In this document: positions 1 through 10,537 of the stretch, one piece after another
How positions within the stretch are numbered: position 1 is the first letter of the stretch
Layout: the number at the start of each line of letters is the position of its first letter
From: Dichetophora obliterata
Taxonomy: Eukaryota > Arthropoda > Insecta > Diptera > Sciomyzidae
NCBI GenBank assembly: GCA_963920525.1
Contig: OY986435.1
Coordinates: forward strand, 223,126,399 to 223,190,398
DNA length: 64,000 bases
Direction of reading: 5' to 3'
Position numbers and translations under genes: made by a program
Notes under the pieces: model-generated
Database searches by the model: none
What the model was told of the DNA's origin: nothing
Seen by the model: only the letters and a program-made list of their open reading frames with translations

Positions 1-1124
1 GACATCAAAATTATTCAGATATCTCAAAGAATGTATATTTGCTCAGTACAACGTATTTCCTTAAAGCAAGGTCATCGCCTCAGAATGAGAAAAAAAAACC
101 GATAGAAATGTCAAGTTTTGATTTTGCAAGCAAATATCTCAGACATTTTTCAATAGTTTTCCATCAAATCTTCTTTGTCTGCAAGATCAGTTAAATGACT
201 TTGAAGAATTAAGAAAAAATATACCCTTATCTCACGAATTTAATCATTTATATTGTTTTTAATAAACCTCTAAAATATTCAGTTTTTGCTCAAAAAATAG
301 GCCAAATGTTTTTTGTTGTTATTTTTTTTTTACATACCTTTTATACATATGACATACCATTTATACGCAGCAATTGCTTCATTTCCACAAATAATTCAAT
401 ATACAGTTTCTATCAACGAAAATCATGATCCCCAAATGATTTTTTTGGATGAATATTAATATTTTCAAAATGTTTTTATATTTTTTACAAAGTTTTACAG
501 CTTAAAGAATAATTTCTGTGAAAAAAGTTTTCAAATATTTCAAACCACTCCATAGTTATATACACCAATCTATGTTTTAAGCCATTTTGGTATTTATTAA
601 GAAATATGCGTGGGAGAAACAGTTCTTCCGTGTTTCTGAATCTTTTTTGATAATTTTTTTTAAAGAAATTAGAGTAGGTAGAAGGAGTTCACTGAATATT
701 TTTGTAACCTTTGACCTGAAATATTAGCGTTTAAAGAATATTTCTTAAGTAAAGCCTAAACTATAACAAAATGGAAGAACATGGTGAAACATTTTTCGCT
801 CTCTCTTACGAATACCCTACAATAAGCATTTGTGTATGTAACATGTGTGAATATATATTGTGATGGTGAAATTTCTTATAAATAATAAATTCTGAAAGAT
901 TCCCTTTATTTTGACATCAAAGTTATGGCGATATCTTGAAAACTATAGCTTTTTTCAGCACAACGTATTTTTATATGAAAAGCCCTGGTTGTGCAAAAAA
1001 ACGGTGTACGAAAGTTTGTATGGGTAAAGTTTTTACAGATATTTTAAAAAAATGTCGACTATTTTTATATCAAAATTGTTGCGATAATTTGAAACTTAAG
1101 ATTTTCTTAGTACAGCACATTTTC
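1..1124. repeat. Dispersed AT-rich repeat, several partial copies
   Basis: This stretch has no convincing gene. It holds diverged copies of a dispersed repeat whose core reads gcgatatctcgaaaactat followed by a tract like cagtacaacgtatttttgta. Copies are seen near 1-70, 912-985 and 1065-1125, and the same unit recurs near 7278-7500, 48056-48290 and 50435-50515. Bases 1-360 as a block resemble 7440-7620, and 600-800 resemble 47725-47910 and 50760-50870. The unit is non-coding as far as can be seen. Its superfamily is not recognisable. Confidence 0.6.
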
Positions 1125-1624
1125 TTAACCCTCATCGGTCCCTCGCATACACATATATCTTTAATTGTAAAAAAGCTAAAATATTAACAACCATGTATGT
1201 TTCTTGATTTTTCATGTTTATTACATTGTTTACTATCATATTAATACATTTGAACTTCAGATGTTATATCCTTAAGTGAATCCATGGACTCAATCAAACA
1301 TAAAATTATAGATTACCTGCAGTACCGACGTTGATTATGTAAAGTTCTTTCAAACATATATCTGATGCATCTGGTTATTTGTAAACACATTATCATTAAT
1401 ATAACAATCTAAATGGATAAATGGACCTAAGCGTAAAATGGAAAATTTTGGTGTATAAACATCTAAATAATCTGAATGGAACTAAACCTGGAGTCTTCAG
1501 TTGCCTCATATCTTCATGATGATTGTAACTACACTTGCCGACGGTACCGTGGTGTCTTGGGTCTTTTTACCTCTTGAAACACTACGTTAGATCGATTTGT
1601 AATTTATTAATATGAGTGGCCGAT

Positions 1625-1866
1625 AAGACCTAGTTTGTCTTGGTGCCTGCGTTCGCAACTGGTTTTCTTTCTTTTATGAAAATAGGTTTGGTGAAGTTGA
1701 CCTAGTTTGTCGAGTAACCACCCTGTCAAGCCAGGATTTCACCGGCTTCAGGGAGACAGAATGATATATATACCTATTGGAGTGGTGTTTTATTGGGTAT
1801 GAGACCTTGTTTGTCACACGACTCCGCCGTATACAAAAATTGTTGCTAACTTGACCTTGTTTGTCT
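1625..1866. repeat. Four copies of a gacctwgtttgtc motif
   Basis: The 13-mer gacctagtttgtc or gaccttgtttgtc occurs at about 1627, 1699, 1803 and 1854, all in the same orientation, inside piggyBac copy 1 and downstream of its transposase. Spacing is irregular (about 73, 104 and 51 bp) and the sequence between copies is not clearly repeated. Whether it is a protein-binding cluster or the remains of a degenerate tandem repeat cannot be told from sequence. Confidence 0.5.
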
Positions 1867-2200
1867 TGAAAACGCAATCCTGCTATGCTGTCTGATTTTA
1901 TCGATTTTGACTTAAATTTTTTCTATTATTTTTTATACTTTAATAAAATTATATACTTTAAGCAATTTCCAAAAACTTTTTAGTTTGTTAATAATACATT
2001 ATTTCATTCAAAATCATACTTTATATTTTTGAATTGTATTAAATATCTTATTTTATAATTTTAAATTTGCTTTAAAACCTGTTAAGGTTTAGCAATCAAG
2101 TAAATAAATAAATAAAAAAGGTAGATTTAGAATGAAATTAATTAGAATATTACATATATTAAAAAAAAAATTGAATTTTTAACATTTGTCAATTATTTGT

Positions 2201-3988
2201 TCATTTTTCGCTTAAATTGAAATTATGTTCAGCACAAATGAAATTTCTACACTTTTCACAGCGTGTAGCAAAAAGATTTTTTGTTATTTTTATATGTGCA
2301 GATGTAGCATTGGCCTCGTTTTGATGTACTTGGTAAATGGCGAATCTCCCGAATTCTTTGAATAACACTGGAAGCATCATTAGTTTGAGGCTGTTTTTTA
2401 CGTTTAGTGATCTGTTTTTCAACGAGATTCAATCCAAGCTCCTCGATAAAAAGGCGACGACGAATATTATGGTTCGTTTTAGAATTTTTCCAATTCGAGA
2501 ACAATGCAATGAACGTCACGAATGCATTCAACGCACTAACATCAAGCATGTTACAAAATACAGCCATTGGCCACTGATTGACTTTTCGTTTGCATGTGTA
2601 CGTAGCCACCATTTGATCCATAGTATCAACTCCACTCTTGGTTTTGTTGTAGTCTTCAATGATGTTAGGTTTCTTCTTTTCACTATTCTCATTTATGCTG
2701 ACAACATTGTGGTATGTACTGAGCAATGTCACAAATCGGTACCGGCGAGGAACATATGACAACATTACTGCTTGCAATTTATGTTCATATACAACTTCTG
2801 TATGATAAATTGGCTTTTGACGCATGTCGAGTAGAACTGAAGGAATTTCAGTCCTATTTTTCCTTATTGTTCCCAAAATAGTCATGCGATTCTTATGTAA
2901 ATCTTCTGCCAATTCATGCGAAGTGAAAAAGTTGTCACACGTTACATTTCTGTCAGAAAGTCCTTCCACCAAATTCAAAACAATACGCCGTCCGAGATTA
3001 CGTTCAGGAGTGGCATTACGATTCCGACCAACATAAATTTGTGTGTTGTATACATACCAGCTTTTTGAGTCGCATAGCACCCAAATTTTGATGCCATATT
3101 TCCCGGCTTGGATGGAATACACTGACGAAACGGACATCGCCCACGATACGGAACTAACTGTTTATCTACGGTAATGTTTTTTCCTGGTGTGTATACAACT
3201 TTCAAATTATGATTCCATTTATCGTATACATTTCGAATCGGTGCCAATTTGTCACGTACAGAAGTACTTGTAGATGCAGTGTTGGCCATACGTTGTTTGC
3301 GGTCATCAAATCAAATGCAACCATGGATACGCTTGAACATTTTCAAAGACATTGTTGCTCTAAATATTGGCCGACCAGTTTCGTCATTCCACAGTTTAGT
3401 GACACATTCACCGTATGACTGATACACACCAGAAAGCAGCAACAATCCAAAGTATGCGTGCAGAGTGTCCAAATCAATGTTTTCCCAATCGTCTTTGTAC
3501 TTTCGCACACCATATAAATTCGTCATGTTCAAAATAATATTCTCAGCCGGTTCAAGGAACATGTGAAATGCAGACGAAACATCAACTATAGTAGCAGCTG
3601 CTAATGCTTTTGGACCTGAATTATAACAAAAATGAAACATATAATGAACATGAACCCACAACAAAGAGGGTAGGTTTTTACCTGAAGTGAAATTTTCTGC
3701 ACGTCGAAATGAATTTCTTTTATTTATTTTAAATGGTTGCGATGAATATTCAATTTTCTTATTTTTTGAAAAATATTTATTTTTAGGATTTGCTGCATTT
3801 TCTTCTGCTAAATTTTGCTCAATGTCGTCTTTATCCGAATGCACGCTAACTTCACTTTCATCATTCTCCTCGTCTGATAATGCAAAATCATCGTCACTAT
3901 CGCACGGAGATTCGCCCGCTTCGCTTTCCAAATCAAAATCCATTTCTAGTTCATCTCGCTGCCTTCTTTCACGTAAAACTCTATCCAT
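2201..3988 (-). pseudogene. piggyBac transposase (DDE_Tnp_1_7), broken
   Basis: The product would be the DDD/DDE-type transposase that excises and inserts the element at TTAA. Reading on the minus strand, the protein starts at 3988 with an acidic Asp/Glu/Ser-rich region, then the transposase core, then a C-terminal Cys/His-rich zinc-binding domain (CEKCRNFICAEH). The expected catalytic aspartates are visible in TVDKQLVPYRG, VTCDNFF and SGVDTMDQM. Breaks: an in-frame TGA at about 3311-3313, where CGA (Arg) is expected within a CIRFDD-like motif, a frameshift near 3100, and a frameshift near 2270 just before the zinc domain. The gene is therefore dead although all four catalytic Asp survive. 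No homologue search was possible; the assignment rests on these motifs. Confidence 0.85.
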
Positions 3989-4351
3989 TTTTTATCAAAT
4001 AGTTCGAAACACAACCAAAATTGAAATAAATGCGCAAACAAACTTCCCTTATGTGTGTTCCAGAACAAACTGAATTTCATAAAACGAAAAAATAAGAGCG
4101 TGCTATAAATCCACACACAAAAATAAGCGGCAATTCCAGCCCAGTGGGCAAAAGCAGGTCTTTGAAGCGCTTCTAGCAGGCCATCATATGGATTTCTTAG
4201 CCCTTCCGTGCTCGTTTCAAAGCCCATAAGCTTTTTTAGGCCTTCCGCTCTCGCGACTCTAAAGAAGCCTGCTAGAAGCCCTTCTTTAGAATGTACATTA
4301 GAAAGAAAAGCAATATAAATAAACTTGAAATAAAAAAACTTTTGACAAATT

Positions 4352-4414
4352 CCAGATTTGAACCAGCGTCCTCTCAGCTGGCGGTTTGGCATCTTACCCA
4401 CTCGTCCACCTCAG
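4352..4414 (-). other. tRNA-like sequence, class II type
   Basis: Read on the minus strand this has an A-box-like stretch (GTGGACGAGTGGGTAAG) resembling serine or leucine tRNAs, and a B box GGTTCAAATC. No complete cloverleaf with a paired acceptor stem was found, so it is probably a tRNA-derived relic, not an active gene. Confidence 0.4.
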
Positions 4415-4461
4415 TTGTTAATAAACTTCAGCTTATTTTGCATCATTACAAATGAAAGTAA

Positions 4462-4497
4462 GTTTTCGGGAGCGCGGGTTCGCAACCCAGCTCGGCC
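4462..4497 (+). other. tRNA-like B-box segment
   Basis: The segment gcgggttcgcaacccagc has the T-arm and B-box form of a tRNA 3' half (GGTTCGCAACCC) and is followed by a long A run and then a T run that could end polymerase III transcription. No 5' half is recognisable. Confidence 0.3.
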
Positions 4498-4663
4498 AAA
4501 AAAAAATTTTTTTTGTATTTTTTTAAAATCTACATTTTTTTACAAATTTTTCTGTCCATTTAAAAATTTTTTTGGAATTTTTTTGTAAATTTCTTCATAC
4601 AAAAATAATAGAAAAGACTTTTCCATATAAAAGTTTTCATATAATGTGATATGCAATGTGTTA

Positions 4664-4702
4664 GATTTCGGAGACCTGGGTTCGCGTCCCAACGCGGACA
4701 AA
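4664..4702 (+). other. tRNA-like B-box segment
   Basis: The segment cctgggttcgcgtcccaa looks like a tRNA T-arm. It is followed, like the segment about 200 bp upstream, by A-rich then T-rich runs. The two may be diverged copies of one unit. No full cloverleaf was found. Confidence 0.3.
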
Positions 4703-5400
4703 AAAAAAATAATTTTTTTTTTGTTTTTTCTTAAAGATTTGATTTTTTTTAATTAATCTAATCATATATAATTTTTGAAAATTTTTTTTTAAATTTTTTT
4801 TTTATATAAAATAACAGGAAAAGACTCCAAACCTTCAAAAGGTAGGCCTTACAGAAGCACTCATCAATGCAGCGATCATGGAAGGTATATTGACGCCAAT
4901 AAGAGCACTACTAGCATGCATTCTTTTGCGTATCGCTAGCTAAAATGCCCACTGGGAGGTTATGTGTATGCGCGCACATACACAGGGACCGATTCGTAAC
5001 TATAACTGCACAGGCAAATACAGTAAAGGTACAAATACAAAAACGGGTTTTTTTGGTTGTTCAGGCAAAATAATTCTACTTTACAAAGTACAAGGTCATT
5101 CCGCTGAACCGTTTTTATTTTATTCAAGGTTAAAGATCAAAATTGTATGCGTGCGTATACAGGGGACCGATGAGGGTTCAAGAAGGTTGGTCAAATTTCG
5201 GACACAGGCGATACTAGTTAGCTCACGTTAGCTACACGTTAGCTCTTTTGCTATACACAAACCCTTGACTAGATTTGAGTAGCTAATGTACAAGAAAAAA
5301 ATGCAACTCAATGCCTGATGTCCTCATCGTCACTGCTTTCCATTGCTGCAATGTTTTATTTTCAGTAAATTGTGTTGCTACTTCATATTATGCTAGCTAC

Positions 5401-6235
5401 CATGGGCGTAGCCAGAATTTTACTCAGGGGGGGAACATTTTTTGTTTGTTTAACGCGATTTAACAAAGTATTCATCCGCGCAAATCTTCAAAGCAATTTA
5501 AAAAATCATCATTCATTTTTTCTCTTACATCAAATTTCTGTGCACGCTTTAAAGGAATAAAAACGCAGTTCTAAGGATGATTTTAAAAAGTCGAGACATG
5601 GTATAAACAGCAACACCTTCCAATATTCGAAAGGTAATGTTGCTGGATGGATTGTAAGCTGATTTTTTAATTTTTGTGTGAAGCAGTATTTACTAAAATG
5701 GATGATTGAAAGATTGGTCTTTTCACGAACTGGCAAGTCGTGAGATTCACAAAAAATTATGACCGAAATAATCGAAGACAAAACCTTTCGATTTTGTTCC
5801 AGTAATTTTTTGTGACCAAACAGCATCATTCCATCAACAAGAAGGTCGGTAATTAATGCGTGAGCTGCTTCTGCTGATCCTTTGTGCCACTGACTTGGCT
5901 TCTACAATACTCATGCACAGTTTTATATTTTGTGAAAGGCATTATAACGAGTGATCCTAAAACGGCTTGAACGTTTGAACGGTGGAAAGAGGGAACAGAG
6001 TAAGCAAAGTGCACCTTTTAATTTTTTTGAGTATATTAACCACAGCGCATAAGTTTTTAGACAATTGCAAAAAGATGTACGTTTGGTCCCAATCGCGTCC
6101 TAATCGTAGATTAGAGGAGGAACCGAAGGGCATTTGAGCATTTGCAATTTCAGAGATGTGCTCATTAAAGCACTTTGGCACTTTCTCTTCCATTCTGCTC
6201 TCATTCCCAATCAATTTTATGTTCTTGACTGTAAA
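5401..6235 (-). mobile_element. hAT-like element remnant
   Basis: It begins with a terminal motif (gggcgtagccagaatttt) of the kind found at hAT element ends, and continues into a broken minus-strand transposase fragment. The opposite terminus was not located, so the right boundary is approximate and the element is probably truncated. Confidence 0.5.
5530..5960 (-). pseudogene. hAT-type (ZMYM1/DUF4371-like) transposase fragment
   Basis: On the minus strand the region encodes a short piece resembling the N-terminal part of hAT transposases of the TTF-zinc-finger/DUF4371 group: a histidine-bearing stretch (WHKGSAEAAHALI), then a stretch ending FCESHDLPVRE, where functional members have a Phe-x-x-x-x-Leu-Pro-Leu-Arg-Gly type motif. 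A frame change lies near 5900. The dimerisation and catalytic parts are absent. The assignment is by motif resemblance only. Confidence 0.5.
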
Positions 6236-6387
6236 GCAAATTGATTAAAAAATAAACATAGACCCTATAAACTTACCACCAAAAAACTTTCTTATATGTC
6301 CGTCTTTAAAAAAAAATATATATTAAAAAATGCACAAATAAATCCAATCAGAAATTTTATTTTGAACAGCTGATTTGGTTTCGCTAC

Positions 6388-7059
6388 CCTCCAGGAAAAA
6401 TTGGAAGGCTTCCATCTAAATCTGATAAAGAAACATTCCCCACCGTATCTTTTGGAAGCTTAAGGGTAGTTTTGTATATATGTTGTTTCCAAACCGCTTC
6501 TTTAAGATGGCATGTGGAATTTTTACTTATTGTCAAGAAATGACAATAGAAAATATTAATATCTTTGTTTCCTAGCCGCTTCCCTCCAGGAAAAATCGGA
6601 AGGCTTCCATTTAAAAGTGATAAAGAAACATTCCCCACCGTTTCATTTGGAAGCTGAAGGGTATTTTTGTATTTATATTGTTTCCAAACCGCTTCTTTAA
6701 GGATACATGTGGAAACTTTTATTTATTGTCAAGCAATGACAATAGAAAATATTAATATCATTGTTTTCTAGCCGCTTATTGTAGAATTCGATAGCGCGCC
6801 TGACTGTCGCTCAGGGTTTCCCGGTTCGAATCCTGGCCGGGCATTTTGATAAAAAGGAAAAGGAATGTTTCCACTTTAATTTTCATAACAGGGGAGAGGA
6901 CTGCTTCTAATTCACTTTTGAGGACAGCGGAGAGGAATGTTTCTCTCTAATGACATGATATGTAAAAAAAGCAATGGAGTGTGCAAAAAAGGGGAATGCT
7001 TCCTACATTCCATGGAATGTTTCCTGGTAACATCGGGGAATGCTCACATTTCCTGGAGG
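6388..7059. mobile_element. Candidate inverted-repeat element with internal tandem repeat
   Basis: The end sequence ccctccaggaaa (6388) is repeated in inverse as tttcctggaggg (7048-7059). The left part is two copies of a 194-bp unit (starting 6388 and 6582), each with gaaacattccccaccgt, and the right part has the inverse gggaatgtttcc motif several times. A tRNA-like stretch sits in the middle (6785-6843). No target duplication was found. Confidence 0.45.
6785..6843 (+). other. tRNA-like sequence
   Basis: It has a possible anticodon stem CCTGA/TCAGG enclosing a 7-base loop and a perfect B box (GGTTCGAATCC) in a T-arm context. A 5' acceptor strand able to pair with the 3' ccgggc could not be found. 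It shares its 3' core with the tRNA-like stretch at 14043-14115, so both are probably copies of one tRNA-derived repeat. Confidence 0.45.
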
Positions 7060-8190
7060 GAAGTTATGACAACAAACGTTATTATGACAACGTTATGACA
7101 ACAAACGTTGACAAAATTTTTAAAATTTGTATTAAAAATGTAATTTCTTACATATATTCTGAAAATAAATATATTCTTCTTAAATTGTTGTAGTTAATTG
7201 GCCTTCTTCAGTAATTAATTGTTATTATTGGGCTTCGGCCAAACAACAATTCTTCTTAAATTAAAAAAAAACCGTTATAATGACATCAAACTTTTGGCGA
7301 TATCTCAAAAACTATAGACTTTCTCAATACATAACAATGCATTTTTGTATGGACAGTCGTTGATTTATAAAATTAACGGTAATTTTCTTTTCTTTTCGGA
7401 AATATTTTTTAAGGATGTTAAGTATGTTTTACAAAAACCTGTTATTATGACATTAAAATTCTTGCGATATCTTAAAACTATAGATTTTCTCAGTATAACT
7501 CATAAGCCTCAGAATAAGAAAAAAACTAATGAAATTTCATGTTTTGACTTAGCAAGCAAACATTTCCGCCATTTTCAAATCGATTTTCATCCAATTTTCT
7601 TTTCTAAAATATCCAACTTGTACTAAACAATAGGCGAAGAGCTGCTTTTGTTGTACATATTTTTTAATTTTAATTTTTTTTTTAATTTTCATTTTCCTTA
7701 TTCTTTCATGTAACATAATTTACCTGCAAAAATTGTTCTATTTTGACACAAACAGTTTTTATCATTAAAAATCATGGGGCACCCAACCCCCCTATGATTT
7801 TTTGATGAAAACTAATTTGCTTAAAATGTTGTTATATATTTTGCAATGTGCTACAGCTTAAAAACTAATTTATGTGGAAAACATTTTCAAATATAGCTTA
7901 AAAAATGATTCTGTGAAAAATATTTCAAATATTTCAAACTATTCCAATGTTATAAACATAAATCTCTGTTTTAATCTATTTCCTTATCTATATATTCATA
8001 GTTAACGTTGTAGTTATAGTAGAATTTGTCCTGACCCAATTCAATGAATTTTTTATGATCGTTTTGTGAATTTGTAAAAGTGTAAATTGACCTTCGAACA
8101 AAACACATGCTAGACGTTTCCGTTTGAAACATCAATGCATGACGATCAGAATTTTCTGATATATACAGCATTCTTATTGATGTATAGTAT
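7060..8190. repeat. Non-coding, dispersed repeat copies
   Basis: There is no gene here. Bases 7278-7620 contain two copies of the dispersed repeat seen at the left edge of the window; the remainder is AT-rich sequence without recognisable features. Confidence 0.5.
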
Positions 8191-8800
8191 TGCCCGGCAG
8201 ACGTTGTCCTGCCGCAGACCACCTTACTGCGATATACGAATTTTCATGCTTTTCGGAAAAAAAAATTTATATATTCGCCATTTTTAGTACAGTTGCCGAA
8301 AGTAGCCGTATGAACTTAATTATCAAATTTTAGTCTAAAACAACCAAAACCGTTCGAAGTATAACATTTTTTATTAATTCTGGGCGGTAATGGGGGTGTG
8401 GCAAAATTTTTTCACTTAAACCATCTCATACTCGAAACAATAGAATGCCAGAAATTCAGCTCAATTGAGCTTAAACTTAGTGCGCTTTGCTTTACTCTAA
8501 GCTTATCCCCCGAAAAGTGGGTCATGCCCATTCTAAGTAAAGTTAGCGAAAGTAACCATACAACGTAGATTACCAAATTCTAGTCTCATACGACCAAAAT
8601 CGTCTGAAATATAGCATTTTTTGCAAAAAATGGGCATGGAAAGTAGACATGGCAAATCTAACATCATATTACGGTAAAGTTGGAATAACAAATCGTTTGA
8701 TAACTATATCGTGTTAATCGGTTCAGTGGTTCTTGCGTGATTGTCAAACGTCCGTGCAGTGTCACAACGCTTTTATATATTTGTATAGATAGACTAACAC
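8190..8800 (+). repeat. LINE-3'-end-like repeat
   Basis: Two diverged copies of a module (agttgccgaaagtagccgta near 8290; agttagcgaaagtaaccata near 8542) precede a tail reading cggttcagtggttcttgcgtg and ending in ttttatatatttgtatagat. This tail form is common at the 3' ends of RTE-type retroelements in insects. A similar tail lies at 9585-9665. No coding part is present. Confidence 0.4.
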
Positions 8801-8895
8801 AATCCCAAGTGGGGAAAAGCTGGCAACTCCCCTCAAAACATTAACAAAGAAAATTAATTAACACTGTATAAAAGCAAGAATCTCCCTGAAAGTAA

Positions 8896-9047
8896 AGCTG
8901 GATTCACTGATCACCTTCAGCATGTTTTTAAAGTTTTTTTCATATGACGTTTTCGCTCAGAGAGAAAAATTTCTGCACGCTCTCAACTTGATTAACATTA
9001 TTTTAAATCACACAAAAACATGCTGAAGGTTATCAGTGAATTCAGCT
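8896..9047. repeat. 152-bp hairpin element
   Basis: The left arm (agctggattcactgatcacc onward) and the right arm, read in reverse complement, match over about 34 bases with two or three mismatches. The loop is AT-rich. It resembles a short MITE. No target duplication was established. Confidence 0.55.
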
Positions 9048-9052
9048 CAACC

Positions 9053-9368
9053 ATGGCACAATTACTCACAAGGTAGTAGCGTAGACTGACTTTTTTCTCA
9101 CGAGCGGCGATGGGTAGTTGTCAAAATTAGCTGGTTATGCAATTAATCAAAGAAAACTGGAAAAATAAGCAACGCCTTAAACATAGCCAGTTAACCGCAG
9201 CAAACTAAAAACATTTCAATAAACTTCGTGAATAAATTTAATGAATCAAAGAAAAGTAAGGAATAAGCACATAGCTAGTCAACATCAGCAAACTACAACC
9301 TCTTAAGCTGTTTTTGACAACTACCAATAGCCAAAAAACTGTCACGGCTACCTTGTCAAATAATTATG
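9053..9368. repeat. Small inverted-repeat element
   Basis: The ends ccatggcacaatta and taattatgccatgag are inverted, followed inwards by paired motifs acaaggtag/ctaccttgt and gtagttgtcaaaa/tttttgacaactac. About 0.32 kb long and non-coding. It directly abuts the 152-bp hairpin on its left. Confidence 0.5.
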
Positions 9369-9584
9369 CCATGAGCTTAACTATACAACATGGCTGTCGT
9401 GTTATATTGAGAGAAGCTCTCTCGACAAAGAGAGAAAAGCTTTGTTTGCTGTTATATTGTGCTGCTGGTTGAATGTAGGCATCAAATAAAATGCGTGATT
9501 TTGCAATAATTAAAGAATACACTTTTCGAAAACCATGGTAAGCTATAACAATCTATATTATCATAGGAATCAAATAAGAAAAGT

Positions 9585-9665
9585 ATTATCAAAATCGGTT
9601 CGGCGGTTACCGAGCTTATTCTGGATGAAATTTCGTGAGTCTCCTTTTATATAATAGTATAGATG
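9585..9665 (+). repeat. RTE-like 3' tail
   Basis: The sequence aatcggttcggcggttaccg leads into ccttttatataatagtatag, again the form of an RTE-type LINE 3' end. Only the tail is present. Confidence 0.35.
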
Positions 9666-10489
9666 ATGTTATCGTTATAACTCCTAATTAGTTAAATTCT
9701 GATGTCAAATGTCCCAGTAGTTACAATGGAGTGTCCTATATATAAAATAAGTAAATCATTTTTATGGGAGCCCCCTAAGGAGGGGTTGGAGGGGATAGGT
9801 CCCAAAGGGAAAAATTTTTCATCTTGTAAAATAAATAGGGATCAGTCATACATACTAACCCTCTCCGACCCTCCTTAAAAATGGGGAATATTGATTTATT
9901 TAACCGTAGAGCGTTAGGGTTTGCCCTGGTTGAACAGTGTTATTCATAATTTTAAATATTTCCAGCTCCGCAGATTAATATCTTTAAAACTGCAGAAATA
10001 ATAATTTTATAAAAGTTGTGTATAAATGCGTAAAATGCGTAAGATATAGAAATAAAATGTTTAAAAACGATCAAATTCAGCCAATAGATTAATAAGAAAA
10101 AACATTTTTCTCCGAGTTTTGCTTACATGTAACTCCGAACTCAAGTTGATGTTCAAAAAGGAACATTTTTAAGACATTTATCTATAATTTATAACCGTTT
10201 ACCTATCCTGCAACTTCTTCACTGTTCTTATTTTAAATAAATGTATTTGCTTTTGATGATTTAGCAACTTTTTTTGACTTCTTTAGAATGTAACTTTAAT
10301 CTAACTTTACTTTGACTGGGTACAAAAAGTAATTATCTGAGTTTATGTGGTCTTATTTTCTTCTAATTTGGGCACTTTTGATTTTGGTCTTATAATTTTT
10401 AAGTTTTAATAGTTTAAAAAGGATATTTTCATTTTGAGGAATAAAAATTTAACCGATTAACAACTATCTTATTTATAATTCTGTTTTAG

Positions 10490-10537
10490 GAAATAGTGGA
10501 AAACAAATAAAAGGCGGCTACCTCTTGCGATATAAAA
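10490..10537 (+). CDS. PH gene exon (first visible)
   Basis: The acceptor is ctgttttag, the donor gtgagt. It encodes the start of the PH domain (GGYLLRYK) and ends in phase 1. Both splice phases require coding sequence upstream. Confidence 0.8.

Larger units (their letters stand above)
4137..4954. mobile_element. Candidate inverted-repeat element with tRNA-like inserts
   Basis: The ends cagtgggcaaaagc and gctaaaatgcccactg are inverted repeats. They bound about 0.82 kb inside piggyBac copy 1. Inside are a second small inverted repeat (gcttctagcaggc near 4170 and gcctgctagaagc near 4268) and three tRNA-like stretches. No target duplication is evident, so the boundaries are provisional. Confidence 0.4.
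1129..5176 (-). mobile_element. piggyBac-type transposon, copy 1
   Basis: The ends are inverted repeats beginning CCCTCATCGGTCCC. On the left they follow TTAA (1125-1128). On the right they are followed by TTCA (5177-5180), one base away from the TTAA duplication that piggyBac elements make. A second, internal inverted copy of the terminal motif (acagggaccgatt) lies near 4980-4995. The transposase (minus strand, 2201-3988) is broken. The 4.05-kb length exceeds the usual 2.3-2.5 kb and is partly explained by an inserted 0.8-kb inverted-repeat element at 4137-4954. Confidence 0.8.
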
